DNA from: Mesorhizobium sp.
GTDB lineage: Bacteria; Pseudomonadota; Alphaproteobacteria; Rhizobiales; Rhizobiaceae
Assembly (NCBI GenBank): GCA_004017275.1
Contig: SAKE01000002.1
Location: 65,411-129,410 of the forward strand
Length of the DNA: 64,000 nucleotides
Direction: 5' to 3'
The notes under the pieces were generated by a model. The model was not told the origin of the DNA. It did not search any database and saw only the letters and a list, made by a program, of their open reading frames with translations. Positions 1 through 8,638 of this stretch are shown here, in pieces (positions within the stretch are counted from its first letter, which is position 1; the number at the start of each line of letters is the position of its first letter). Both the position numbers and the translations under genes were made by a program.

Positions 1-2
1 GA

Positions 3-1223
3 AGCCCCACCAACCTCTATCCCTTCGCGGTCGTCAACCCCGGCGACAACCTCGTGGCTTTGGGCGGCACGATCAACGGCACGGTCTCCCAAACCGGCGA
101 CTGGGAGGACATCTACGTCAACTCCGCCGCAGTCCGTGTGAATTCAGCTCACAGCTTTGCGATCGACGACTGGACAGTCACCCAGCCTTGGGATGGCATC
201 CGTGTCGGCGGCACTGGCACCTTCCTCATCGACGATAGCTATGTCGGCTACTCACGAGACGACGCGGTCGAGGACGACGACGTCATCGGCGGCACCATCC
301 GGGATTCCTTGTTCGACCACGTGTTTTCCGGAGTGAGCCTTGGCGACGGTGACGTGGATGGGTCTGACAACACGGTCATCATGGATGGCATGCTTCTGGG
401 CATGGGAGAGTACCTTCGCAAAGGCGAGATGACCCACGGTTCGCCATTCAAACTCGACAAGGGCACAGGCGCTGACGATATCGTGCCCAGCCTGCATTTT
501 ATCGACTGCGTGGTGGCGATCACAGACGTTCACCACAACGGCTTGGAGCGGCTGCAGCGGGCCTGGGACAAGACGGTCGAGGCGCACGGCAATTACTATC
601 TCAACCTCTCTGACACGCCGCTGCCGGCGGATTATCCAATGCCGCCCGCCGGCTGGACGGTCCTTCAAGGCCAGGCGGCCCGCGATTACTGGGCCAACGC
701 CAAGGCGGTCTGGCATGCAGCTCATGACGGGACCGCCCCGTCACCTCCGCCGCCTCCGCCGACCGACCCGACCCACGGAACGACCGGGAATGATACGTTT
801 GTCGGCACTGGCGCGGCCGATACCTATGATGCCCTGGCTGGCAACGATACACTGCGGGGCCTGGGTGGCAACGACGTGCTGACCGGTGGCGCCGGCAAGG
901 ACACCTTCGTGTTTGATACGGCCTATGGGCCTGGCAATGTCGATACACTCACCGACTTCCATGCGGCCGATGACTCGCTTTATCTCGACAGTGCCGTCTT
1001 CACCAAGCTCGGCGCCGGTTCCTTGTCCAGCCCGACGCAGGTGAACTCGTCCTATTTCGAGTTGCGCGAACACGCCACCAGCCACAATGATCACCTGCTC
1101 TACAACCGGACCACGGGCGTTCTGTCCTATGACCCCGATGGCTCGAACTCGACCCCGCAGGTGGAAATCGCCCACCTAGAGCCAGGGGCGGCCCTGACCT
1201 ATCACGACGTGTTCGTCGTTTGA
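3..1223 (+). CDS. Secreted beta-helix-like protein with RTX calcium-binding tail (5' end outside window)
   Basis: The reading frame is open to the first base of the window, so the true start lies upstream; the GTG at 54 is internal. The first roughly 230 visible residues align by eye with the Tat protein at 8635-9651, sharing blocks such as W-D-G-I-R, R-D-D-A-V-E, F-S-G-(V/I)-S-L and K-G-E-(M/T)-T-H. This pattern suggests a right-handed beta-helix of the polysaccharide-lyase or pectin-lyase-like kind. A proline-rich linker (about residues 225-235 of the GTG-numbered protein) leads to RTX nonapeptides ([24 protein letters not shown]) that normally bind calcium and mark type I secretion substrates. 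The end, with hydrophobic VFVV, fits a C-terminal T1SS signal. Export is probably by a PrsD/PrsE-like system such as 30380-33482. Carbohydrate action is inferred from the fold and the EPS context. No catalytic residue is identified. Confidence 0.8.
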   Translation, partial: SPTNLYPFAVVNPGDNLVALGGTINGTVSQTGDWEDIYVNSAAVRVNSAHSFAIDDWTVTQPWDGIRVGGTGTFLIDDSYVGYSRDDAVEDDDVIGGTIRDSLFDHVFSGVSLGDGDVDGSDNTVIMDGMLLGMGEYLRKGEMTHGSPFKLDKGTGADDIVPSLHFIDCVVAITDVHHNGLERLQRAWDKTVEAHGNYYLNLSDTPLPADYPMPPAGWTVLQGQAARDYWANAKAVWHAAHDGTAPSPPPPPPTDPTHGTTGNDTFVGTGAADTYDALAGNDTLRGLGGNDVLTGGAGKDTFVFDTAYGPGNVDTLTDFHAADDSLYLDSAVFTKLGAGSLSSPTQVNSSYFELREHATSHNDHLLYNRTTGVLSYDPDGSNSTPQVEIAHLEPGAALTYHDVFVV

Positions 1224-1350
1224 TCGCTCATGCGATCGCACATGGCACAACGAAGAGCGCGGCTCAGGGAGAAAATGTGGCACTGAGGTCGCCTAGAACG
1301 GCGACAACGGTTCCATCAGTAAGAGCCCATAACACTCGGCTTCTCCCGCG

Positions 1351-1446
1351 GTCGACCGCACAGCCGGCGTGGAACACACGCATCACCTCGCGCCCGGCCG
1401 CCAGGGCCAGCCGCTCGAAGGTTCCGAGCATCAGCCTGTCGTTCAG
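1351..1446 (-). pseudogene. Remnant of cysQ (3'(2'),5'-bisphosphate nucleotidase), N-terminal part
   Basis: Translating the minus strand from about 1446 to 1351 gives a stretch containing FERLALAAGREVMRVF then GCAVD, which matches the N-terminal helix of CysQ/inositol-monophosphatase-family nucleotidases. The similarity then stops, and the frame ends before any of the metal-binding motifs of the family (no D-P-(I/L)-D-G-T). It lies just downstream of the cysC remnant and on the same strand, which is the order of a sulfate-activation operon. CysQ removes the PAP by-product of PAPS-dependent sulfotransferases. This is a short eye-based match, so the family call is moderately sure; that the fragment is non-functional is nearly certain if the call is right. 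Confidence 0.5.
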
Positions 1447-1464
1447 ATGCCGCCGCCGCTATCG

Positions 1465-1650
1465 TTATTGGTCTTCGGCAATGTCGCGCTCGTTCAGCCA
1501 GTGTTCCAGGGCGTCTACCATCTGTTCGGCCGATTTGCCGAGTGTCTGCAGATGGATTTCCGGGTTCTCCGGCGCTTCGTAGGGAGAATCGACGCCGGTA
1601 AAATTCTTGATCTCGCCATTCATTGGGAGCGTGTCCGTGAAATGGTCCAA
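1465..1650 (-). pseudogene. Remnant of adenylylsulfate kinase (CysC/NodQ C-terminus)
   Basis: The 61-residue frame contains GEIKNFTGVDSPYEAPENPE, the highly conserved C-terminal signature of APS kinase, the enzyme that converts APS to PAPS, the sulfuryl donor. The P-loop-bearing N-terminal two thirds are missing: upstream of about 1650 no frame on the minus strand continues the family sequence. It is therefore a truncated gene. The locus also carries an intact PAPS-type sulfotransferase at 17447-18328, so this looks like a lost local PAPS supply, with PAPS now made elsewhere in the genome. Confidence 0.75.
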
Positions 1651-1740
1651 TCAATGGGTCAGGTTCGCCTGACTCGGATTGCAAGGCTTCTGATCACGAA
1701 GGCCCTGTGGTGGGGCGCCATCCCATGCCAATCACGCTGA

Positions 1741-2599
1741 GACTATCGTTGCTGCCAGCCCCGATGTGAAGCCCGTCCGCCGTGGGGCCAAATGCGACCC
1801 GTTACGGGTCAGTACGCTTGGCACGGCAATTGCATTGATAGGTGCGTGGGTTGGGGCGAGGGTCCGTCGTCTCGCAAATGGGGCGGCGGGCCTTTAGTCA
1901 ACGAGGATTTGGATGGAGCGGCCCGGCACCCTTTGTTGGGATGGGGCTAGGACACCGGGCCTAACCGACGGGCAGTTTGTGAGAAACGGCGCCGGGGCTG
2001 GGGGACTATATGCGATCATGCTAGATATGCGCAAAGCATACGAACGAAGTACGAGAGCAACAATTCGGGGGGCGGCCGGAGACCGATAAACCGGTGGCGC
2101 CGACGCCGTGGGCATATTCGAGAAGCTGCGCTAGATTCGAGCAGCATCGCGCGCGCCTAGGGGAGTGCGGACCGGCAGCGGTCAGTGCGGTTTCTAAAAT
2201 CGCGGCCCGATTCCTCCGAATCGCAAGTTTGCACCTCTCAGGTCGAGACAATTCCGCATACACTTTTTGGTGTAGCGTCAGGCCTGTACAATTCCAAGGT
2301 TGTTAAGGGTTTGGTATATTAGCTAGCTAAGATATAATTACAAATTGTTAACCAGGATTAATGCGTCTTTTCCACAGCATCGTAGTATGCCTTGCAGGTT
2401 GGGTTACCTCTAAAGAGCAGGAAAGCCATACGTCCGTGCGTTGGGGCGGCGTATGCCCTACCTTTGAACCCATCCAAAGACCTAAGTAGCCTGACACACG
2501 ATTGACCAGCGTATTAGTTCACGCTGACAAGCTTTTGCGAGAGAGCCAAACCAAAAGGAGAAAAGGCAAAGTCAGCGGCGGAGAGGAGCAAGTAAGTCG
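1741..2599. other. Long intergenic region upstream of the LuxR-type regulator
   Basis: About 860 bases hold no frame that reads like a protein on either strand. An AT-rich tract with a palindrome lies near 2310-2360. The last 20 bases carry a good Shine-Dalgarno sequence (AGGAG at 2584-2588) for the gene at 2600. It probably contains the regulator's promoter and scars from the rearrangement that truncated the cysC/cysQ remnants. Confidence 0.5.
2319..2330. promoter_or_regulatory. 12-bp palindrome in AT-rich tract
   Basis: TTAGCTAGCTAA is a perfect palindrome whose flanks extend it imperfectly (ATA...TAT). It sits about 270 bases before the LuxR-type gene in the most AT-rich part of this region. 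It may be an operator or part of a promoter. No known consensus is claimed. Confidence 0.25.
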
Positions 2600-3358
2600 A
2601 TGGGACACCCCCAAATTTCCGATTTTTCGAATGAGGCGACAAGACCGCTACACAACGGGCATATCTCGGACGCAAATGGCCTTAGCAGATCCGATCTCGA
2701 AGAAGGATATCGAGGCGAAGGTCTTGTCATGATTGTCGACAAGCGAGCACTTGAACGTGAGTGCCTTGCCCGTGGCCTTATCGAACACAATCCCGCTTTG
2801 CGCGTTAGCGCGGTAGGATCGCTCGACGAAATCCAGCACATTGCCGGGGACGAGGAGCCATCTGCGATCCTCGTAATTCTTGGCGCCAGGAAGGTCACGG
2901 ACCAGAGTGTTCGGGCGGAACTTGCGCACGTAATTTCCGAGTTTGGCACCGTACCTGTAGTCGTCGTGGTGGATACCGACGAACCGGGGGAGGTTCTCGC
3001 GGCACTCGAATGCGGCGCCCGAGGCTACATTCCCACAAGCGTGAAGGTAAAGGTCGCTGCCGAGGCCATTGGTCTCGCTCGCGCCGGAGGAATCTTTGTA
3101 CCGGCCAGCTGCGTGCTGGCGCTTCGAGAGATCATCCACTCGACCGCAAACAGTGCCCGCCCACTCTCCGGCATGTTCACCATGCGCGAGGCTGCGGTCG
3201 TGGAGGCGCTGAGGAAAGGCAAGGCGAACAAGATAATTGCCTACGAACTCAACCTCTGCGAGAGCACCGTCAAGGTCCACATCCGTAACATTATGAAAAA
3301 ACTGAAGGCTACGAACCGCACGGAGGTGGCGTACAAGCTCAGACAGATGTTGCTTTGA
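2600..3358 (+). CDS. LuxR/FixJ-type transcription regulator with degenerate receiver domain
   Basis: 252 residues. The C-terminus (about 190-252) is a typical LuxR-type helix-turn-helix, with the recognition-helix segment ESTVKVHIRNIMKKL. Residues about 41-165 have the alternating strand/helix pattern of a CheY receiver, but key residues are missing: the strand that should end in the phospho-acceptor Asp reads ILVILGARK, and the lysine near the end of the domain (usually in GYLLK) is replaced in GYIPTS. It is therefore probably not controlled by ordinary phosphorylation. No histidine kinase is adjacent. The ATG at 2600 is preceded by AGGAG with good spacing. Lying alone at the edge of the polysaccharide island, it is a candidate regulator of that island; this is inference from position. 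Confidence 0.85.
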   Translation: MGHPQISDFSNEATRPLHNGHISDANGLSRSDLEEGYRGEGLVMIVDKRALERECLARGLIEHNPALRVSAVGSLDEIQHIAGDEEPSAILVILGARKVTDQSVRAELAHVISEFGTVPVVVVVDTDEPGEVLAALECGARGYIPTSVKVKVAAEAIGLARAGGIFVPASCVLALREIIHSTANSARPLSGMFTMREAAVVEALRKGKANKIIAYELNLCESTVKVHIRNIMKKLKATNRTEVAYKLRQMLL

Positions 3359-3513
3359 GGGCTGCCTCGATCGGTCCTGCCTGTCCCTCCATGGCAATAT
3401 AACTGCTGGGTGCGTAAAACGCGGGACCGCAGGTTCGCCGTTATGATCTAAGGTTCCGAAGTCGATCGTCTCGTCCGAGCCTTTTCGCGAAAACGGGCAC
3501 GCTCGGTGGGTAT

Positions 3514-4629
3514 TTAGGCGCGTTCCCTACCAGCCGTGGGGAATCCTGCCTTCACGAGAAATCCAACGCTGTTCCCGCCGAGCTCCGCGCCCCGATAGGC
3601 GGCTTCGCCGGCCTTCAGCCCTCCCGTCAGTCTGCGGACCAGTGGACCCGGTCCGAGTACATCAAGCGGAAGGGCTAGCTGACCGCGGGTGGGTCGCTTC
3701 GGTGGCCACACCCTGAGGCCGAAATAGCTGGCGGCCGAGCGATCGATGCCGCCGCTGAATTGCACCAGCAGCGCTTGGCGCGAGTTCCGGGCAATACGGC
3801 CCAGGCTGTTGATGTCCATTGGTGGTTTGTCCGACGGCCTCATCGCGACCACGATCACATCCCATGCATCGTCGGTCAGGAGCACGGGGTGCGAAAAAAC
3901 ACCTACTCTCGCCCCACTCTCGCGTAGCCTATGCTCAAGGGGTGGCGCACAGGGCGTGTCGCAGACGATGGCGATCCTCGCGGTACGCTGATCGACACCG
4001 GCCTCGTCGAGCAAGATGCAGCATAACCGCGCGAATTCCGGCAGCAGGTCTATGGCTGGATGGCTGAGATTGGGAGCCGCAACTTTGATGCCGGCCTCGT
4101 CGCAGGCGTCGAAGTCCACAACATCCGGCCGAAGCTCCCATGGTTCAGCCATCAGCGAAACAACCGCATGCGAGGGCAAGAGCTCGATGAGCGATCTCGA
4201 AATCGGCCCGACCTGGAGACAGTAGGTAACGAGGTCGACGTCCTGCCATCTGCGGCTGTCGATGCGGTTCGTCACTTCAATGCGTTCGGAGACCTTGGCG
4301 TGTTTGGCAAATGCCAATGTCGCGTCTGCAATCGCCGCCAGGTTCGGATGTCTGGAGGATATGCGGGTGAGCGCAACGACACGGCTGGCATTGGCGAGCG
4401 CCGCCACTGTGGCAGTCACCGCTTGGTATCCTGTCGTAGCGCCAACGACCACGGTGAGGCCTGAGAGATCGAGATCAAGCAAAGCTATTTGCTTGCGGAC
4501 GATAGCAAGTACTCCGGCAAGGTCGATCTCTGGGACGCCACGAGCAAACGAGCTTGCGGGAAAATCACGTGATAGAGGTGTCAAGCTGGGTACCACGTTG
4601 CGCGCTCCCACTATCAGATAGGCCGGCAA
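3514..4629 (-). CDS. Hypothetical protein, Rossmann/2-hydroxyacid-dehydrogenase-like architecture
   Basis: 371 residues, opening with a TTG codon at 4629; AAAGGG lies only two bases upstream, so an alternative start such as the GTG seven codons in is possible. Two halves can be seen: one around residues 60-100 (LTVVVGATTGYQAVTA) and one around 215-260 (ARIAIVCDTPCAPPLEHRL...ARVGVF), both shaped like nucleotide-binding beta-alpha-beta units, with an AEPWELRPDVVDFDACDEAGIKV segment between them reminiscent of NAD-dependent dehydrogenases. I do not recognise the family or any catalytic residue. It converges on the LuxR-type gene and lies next to the ExoY-like gene on the opposite strand, so a polysaccharide-related role is possible but unproven. 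Confidence 0.65.
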   Translation of the reverse strand: MPAYLIVGARNVVPSLTPLSRDFPASSFARGVPEIDLAGVLAIVRKQIALLDLDLSGLTVVVGATTGYQAVTATVAALANASRVVALTRISSRHPNLAAIADATLAFAKHAKVSERIEVTNRIDSRRWQDVDLVTYCLQVGPISRSLIELLPSHAVVSLMAEPWELRPDVVDFDACDEAGIKVAAPNLSHPAIDLLPEFARLCCILLDEAGVDQRTARIAIVCDTPCAPPLEHRLRESGARVGVFSHPVLLTDDAWDVIVVAMRPSDKPPMDINSLGRIARNSRQALLVQFSGGIDRSAASYFGLRVWPPKRPTRGQLALPLDVLGPGPLVRRLTGGLKAGEAAYRGAELGGNSVGFLVKAGFPTAGRERA

Positions 4630-5047
4630 TGCCCTTTAAGCAGCTTAACTGCCCGCCGGGTCTCGTCTCACGGCGATGCATGTGCATTACCTGCATTGCG
4701 TTGACGGACACCTTTGCGACCTTGCGCATTTGGCAAACGTGGTCCCTGTATTTTCTACCCTCGCCAGGAGCGTGACGGCCCGAATTTGGTTGGCACTTGC
4801 CGAACCAATTCCGCTGCAGGTTCCGGCAATACAGCCGAACCTGCCTGATCTGCTACCGCAGCAAACGGATGCAGGTGATACGCCGTTTGATCAGAAGGCT
4901 TACCGACGCTACGCCAGCGACGCGCTTATCCGGCTAAGGGGGTAACGAGCGCAGGGTATGGCGCTACCTCCTTTGCTTCTCTTGCCGAGAATGACAAGCC
5001 GCTGTGAAGTTGGGGCCAACGCCAGTTGCATTTCTTGGTAAAAACCC
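4630..5047. other. Intergenic region between divergent genes, upstream of exoY-like gene
   Basis: About 420 bases between divergent genes at 4629 (-) and 5048 (+). It should contain both promoters. One short open frame (4676-4945, +) has no Shine-Dalgarno sequence and no recognisable family and is not called. Confidence 0.4.
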
Positions 5048-5728
5048 GTGACAATCAGCGCATTTGACATAAAGCGCCGCAGGCCCGGCATCCGCATCGG
5101 ACAAAACCTCCGTCCGCTTGGAGGCCGGCGCAAGAGAATGATGGACATGACTGTCGCATTGACAGCGCTTGTTCTCGCTGCTCCGGTGATGCTGGCGGTT
5201 GCCCTTTTGATATTGTTGACAGACGGAGGACCGGCGGTGTTCTCACACACTCGAGTCGGGTTCAACGGCAAGCGCTTCGCCTGCTACAAGTTCAGGACCA
5301 TGGTGGCCAACTCGGAGCGGGTTCTGGCCGACTATCTCGCGAGCAATCCCGAAGCCGCCAAGGAGTGGGAGCAGAATTGGAAATTCAAGAACGATCCGCG
5401 TATCACATTCCTGGGGCACATTCTCAGGAAGTCGAGCCTGGATGAGCTGCCTCAACTCATCAACGTGCTGCGCGGCGAGATGAGTTGCGTCGGCCCTCGT
5501 CCGGTCGTTCCCGACGAACTACAACGTTACGGCTCCTGTGCGATCGATTATCTAAAAACCCGGCCCGGCCTAACCGGCCTGTGGCAGGTGACGGGCAGAG
5601 ACGCAATGGATTATCCCAGTCGTGTCTCTATCGACAGCCGCTATGTGCGGGAATGGTCCCTATGGGCCGATGTCGTCATTCTCATGCGGACTGTCTTCGC
5701 CGTGATGAAATTCGACCGTGCGTCTTGA
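5048..5728 (+). CDS. ExoY-like undecaprenyl-phosphate sugar-1-phosphate transferase
   Basis: 226 residues. This is the membrane enzyme that starts a repeat unit by moving a sugar-1-phosphate (galactose or glucose in ExoY-type enzymes) from a UDP-sugar to undecaprenyl phosphate at the inner membrane. After a basic N-terminus there is one membrane segment (about 37-58, TALVLAAPVMLAVALLILL), then the diagnostic PF02397 motifs: YKFRTM, LRKSSLDELPQLINVLRGEM, CVGPRP and TRPGLTGLWQVTGR. Its length is that of ExoY, shorter than WbaP-type enzymes that have extra N-terminal helices. It stands apart from the two large operons but clearly belongs to the same pathway as the Wzy, Wzx and Wzc proteins in this window. 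The acceptor sugar cannot be told from sequence. Confidence 0.93.
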   Translation: MTISAFDIKRRRPGIRIGQNLRPLGGRRKRMMDMTVALTALVLAAPVMLAVALLILLTDGGPAVFSHTRVGFNGKRFACYKFRTMVANSERVLADYLASNPEAAKEWEQNWKFKNDPRITFLGHILRKSSLDELPQLINVLRGEMSCVGPRPVVPDELQRYGSCAIDYLKTRPGLTGLWQVTGRDAMDYPSRVSIDSRYVREWSLWADVVILMRTVFAVMKFDRAS

Positions 5729-5832
5729 TTAATGTGCATGGCGAATTCTTGCCTCAAAACCGCAGCGTGGTTTGGCGACCGCATCGCGAACAGCTGCGGC
5801 GCCGGGTCCGGCGAAATCGCAGCTGCTGACCG

Positions 5833-6081
5833 TCACTGCTTACGTGACATGTCACGGCGCCACATGGCCGCAAGGAAGAGGCCGAGCAAATAAGCGCACT
5901 GCAGAACGACAACGAGAAGCAGGGTTGAAACCAGGCGGCGCCAATCAAATACACCGCCAATGCCGCCTGCAACGACACCGCCCACAATGGTCACCGCGGT
6001 CATGATGATGAGCGCGGCTGCTCGAAAACGAAATCCCAGAAAAATGCCGATCACACCGACGGCGACAAGACCCCAAAGCAC
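5833..6081 (-). CDS. Small hydrophobic membrane protein
   Basis: 82 residues from a GTG start with an excellent Shine-Dalgarno sequence (AGGAGAT about five bases upstream), which is why I call it. Two or three hydrophobic segments are visible (LVAVGVIGIFLGFRF, AAALIIMTAVTIVGGVVAGGI, STLLLVVVLQCAYLLGLFLAA), with a basic C-terminus (MWRRDMSRKQ), so it should be an inner-membrane protein with a cytoplasmic tail. The family is unknown to me. It sits between the ExoY-like and Wzy-like genes on the opposite strand. Confidence 0.6.
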   Translation of the reverse strand: MLWGLVAVGVIGIFLGFRFRAAALIIMTAVTIVGGVVAGGIGGVFDWRRLVSTLLLVVVLQCAYLLGLFLAAMWRRDMSRKQ

Positions 6082-6480
6082 GGCGATCTCCTATGGTGGA
6101 AGACACAGTGTGCCCTATCTAAGTCTCCCACATCTGCGAATCGGCACCAACACTCAATCCGGCTGCACTGTCTCGCTGACGCTCGATCAAATGGCGGGAA
6201 ATAACTGCAACGCCGCCGCATTGCACAAAAGGCGTAGGGCACCCTGTCCCAATGCCCCCTTTTCACTCATTTCCTTGTCCACCCGCCGAGCCTACGTTGC
6301 TCGTAAATAGGTATGCGGAGATTCACCCGCCGTGCGGCAGCATGAACTATGATCCCGGATGCTGAGCCTGTGTTTATCGATGTTGCTATTCAGGACAACA
6401 AGGCACTGAAGGTTGCGCATCGGGGCAGGGCGCGTCGGCGCGAAGTTCCCGCATGATGTTTTCAGTGTGACATCCCAGCT
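6082..6480. other. Intergenic region upstream of the Wzy-to-peptide operon
   Basis: About 400 bases between divergent genes. It should hold the promoter of the + strand operon that starts at 6481. No clear operator or coding frame is visible. Confidence 0.4.
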
Positions 6481-7758
6481 ATGCTGCAGGCATCTGTTCT
6501 TTTGCTGATCGTGTCCATCTGGTTCCCTGGCGCAACGCGGATTGCTGGAACGGATGGCTCGCTTTCCTTCTTGCTGGCTCTGTTCTGCGCCCTCTTAAGC
6601 ATCGTTGCCTATGCCGAAACGGCAAGACGGCTCCATCGGGTCGAGGCGACCTTGGCGACTGCGGTGCTGACGATATCTGCTTTCATCATCGTTCTGTCCC
6701 TGCTGTCGATGCTCTATGCAGGCAATCCGCTCAGGACGATGCGTGCGGTTTTCGCACAAGTGTTTGGTTTCGCGATTATTCCAGCAGTCGCAGCTATCTC
6801 CACCAGACCAAAGGGTCTCGTGGCAGTCGACAGGGTTGTGATGACGATACTCATCATGAGTGTTGTAACATCCTGTCTTGTCGCAATCGGACTGGGCGAT
6901 GCCAGATTCGCCGATCGGGCCGAAGGCTATTTCAAGCACTCGAACCAACTCGGGATCGCCTTATCGGCTGGTCTGCCGCTTATCGCCGCGAAGATGGTCT
7001 CATCTCGCAAGCATCGAGTTCTTCTCTTGGGCTGTCTCGTTGCGGTGCTCTTGGGTTTGGTGAAATCGGGTTCAAAGACAAATTTCGTTCTCGGCGTGGC
7101 AGGACTCGGTGCATTCTTCGGATTATACAGTATATATCTGATCAGAAGAAAGAAGAGTCCTGTAAAAATAATCGTTGGAACCGTTACCGCTCCGGTATTG
7201 CTCCAAGTGAGCCTGATGGCATTGCAGTCCCTGAACCCACGGGCTTACAACCTTCTGGCCCTTCAACTTTCCGGAGGCGAGGCGCATTCGGTGGTATCGC
7301 GGCAGCGCCTGTGGTCAATATCGATAGATCTCGGCCTGTCGCATCCGTTCATGGGAGTGGGGGCCGGGCAGCCTGTGGGGGATATCGCTCCCCATAGCCA
7401 TAATTTGTTCATCGACTTCTTCAGAACACTGGGAGTGCCCGGCGTGGCGTTGGTGTCGATGATGGTTCTCTTGGTCATGGCATATCTGGTCAGCGCCGTC
7501 CTCTGCACATTGTTCGGCAATGACAGGGGCGACCATGCGGCGGAAGTGAATGTGATGGTGCTCGGAACATCGGTTTCCGTATGGAACTACATCTTGGCAA
7601 ACCAGATGAGCGACTCTTTCGGTCCGTCAACGGCGGCTTTCTTCTGGCTGCCGTTGGCTTTGCTCATCTTCTATCGCGGCATGCAACGATCACTGCAGAC
7701 CGGTCTTGAGGGTCCTAAGTTGTACGCGGTGGCCGGATCCCAGCTGTTTCAACATTGA
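6481..7758 (+). CDS. Wzy-like polysaccharide polymerase / O-antigen ligase family protein
   Basis: 425 residues, mostly hydrophobic, with about ten membrane segments. Around residues 275-320 is the Wzy_C (PF04932) signature region, seen as SRQRLWSISIDLGLSHPFMG, then VGAG and PHSHNLFIDFFRTLGVPG, which forms the large periplasmic loop with conserved Arg and His. Such proteins join lipid-linked repeat units (polymerases) or transfer chains to an acceptor (ligases). With a flippase and a Wzc-like co-polymerase in the same island, polymerase is the better guess. The Shine-Dalgarno sequence at 6481 is weak, so the start could be off by a few codons. It is the first gene of the operon ending at 12226. 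Confidence 0.88.
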   Translation: MLQASVLLLIVSIWFPGATRIAGTDGSLSFLLALFCALLSIVAYAETARRLHRVEATLATAVLTISAFIIVLSLLSMLYAGNPLRTMRAVFAQVFGFAIIPAVAAISTRPKGLVAVDRVVMTILIMSVVTSCLVAIGLGDARFADRAEGYFKHSNQLGIALSAGLPLIAAKMVSSRKHRVLLLGCLVAVLLGLVKSGSKTNFVLGVAGLGAFFGLYSIYLIRRKKSPVKIIVGTVTAPVLLQVSLMALQSLNPRAYNLLALQLSGGEAHSVVSRQRLWSISIDLGLSHPFMGVGAGQPVGDIAPHSHNLFIDFFRTLGVPGVALVSMMVLLVMAYLVSAVLCTLFGNDRGDHAAEVNVMVLGTSVSVWNYILANQMSDSFGPSTAAFFWLPLALLIFYRGMQRSLQTGLEGPKLYAVAGSQLFQH

Positions 7759-7804
7759 GCTGTTTTTTCAATCCTCCGAAAAACCACTTTACCACCTGTA
7801 TCCA

Positions 7805-8638
7805 ATGATGACGCACACACATGATGACCTGGCGGCAGGCTTGCCGCCAAGCGTCGAACCACGCGCTCTTCAAACAGACATTCGGTTTGTGGAGTTCTTT
7901 GGTCTCCCCGGGATTGGAAAGACAACCGTATCCACCTTGTTAGCGAACGGCTTGCGGCGGTACGAGCCGTTGGTAGGTGATGTTCGATCAGCGTGGGAGA
8001 CAAGAAATTTCATCGGCCGTCAAATCTATAGGATCGGTATTGTTGCACCAAGATTTAAGGATCGTGAGTTTCGCTCTCTGTTCGCGCGCATTGCCCGCTT
8101 TGTCATCGAAAGCGGGCAATCGTCAATTGTCGATGCCGCCAGAGTCATCTGGAATCTTTCGTTTCTGGTTGCCTATGTGCAAAGCGAGAGACAAGAAAAA
8201 AATACTGTCACGATCATGGATCAGGGTCTGTTGCAAGGGTTCTTGTCCATCTTGCTTGAGAGCAGGCGTAGGGCAACATCCGAGAAGTGGCTTGATATCC
8301 TGCTCGCCGTTGGCGTGCACGACATAGTTTTTGTCCATCTTCGCGGCGAGGTCGGTGTGGCACGAAATCGACTTCTGAAAAGGGGCGATCGGTCCTCGCG
8401 GATGCAAAGGGCATCTCCTGACCGCGACTTTGATCTCTGGTCGACAGCGGACCGTGCTTGCCGCGAGATTGCAGCCGATCTTGAGGCGGGGATGGGGACG
8501 GAAGATCACGCCGGCGTACTGGCGCCGGTCGTCGTGGAAAGATTTGCATCGCCTGTAGACGTCGCCGAAAAGGTTCACGATGCGGTGCTTCTGGCCTGCC
8601 TCGAACGGCATCGGCTGTGCGATCCGGCAGGCCAATGA
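7805..8638 (+). CDS. P-loop kinase-like protein (thymidylate-kinase/AAA-like fold)
   Basis: 277 residues from the ATG-ATG at 7805/7808; an upstream in-frame start at 7706 would overlap the previous gene by 53 bases and add an unlikely leader, so I reject it. A Walker A motif, FFGLPGIGKTT, lies at about residues 31-41. Further on, TIMDQGLLQGFLSILL around 135-150 resembles the acceptor-binding region of nucleotide kinases, and VFVHLRGEVGVARNRLLKR carries the basic lid-like segment. It is not a housekeeping kinase by sequence. The substrate is unknown; sugar, lipid or peptide are all possible. It overlaps the next gene by four bases (ATGA), implying coupled translation. Confidence 0.75.
   Translation: MMTHTHDDLAAGLPPSVEPRALQTDIRFVEFFGLPGIGKTTVSTLLANGLRRYEPLVGDVRSAWETRNFIGRQIYRIGIVAPRFKDREFRSLFARIARFVIESGQSSIVDAARVIWNLSFLVAYVQSERQEKNTVTIMDQGLLQGFLSILLESRRRATSEKWLDILLAVGVHDIVFVHLRGEVGVARNRLLKRGDRSSRMQRASPDRDFDLWSTADRACREIAADLEAGMGTEDHAGVLAPVVVERFASPVDVAEKVHDAVLLACLERHRLCDPAGQ

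Noticed and set aside
4676..4945. 89-codon + strand frame before the ExoY-like gene
   Set aside because: No Shine-Dalgarno sequence, no recognisable family and odd composition; likely chance.
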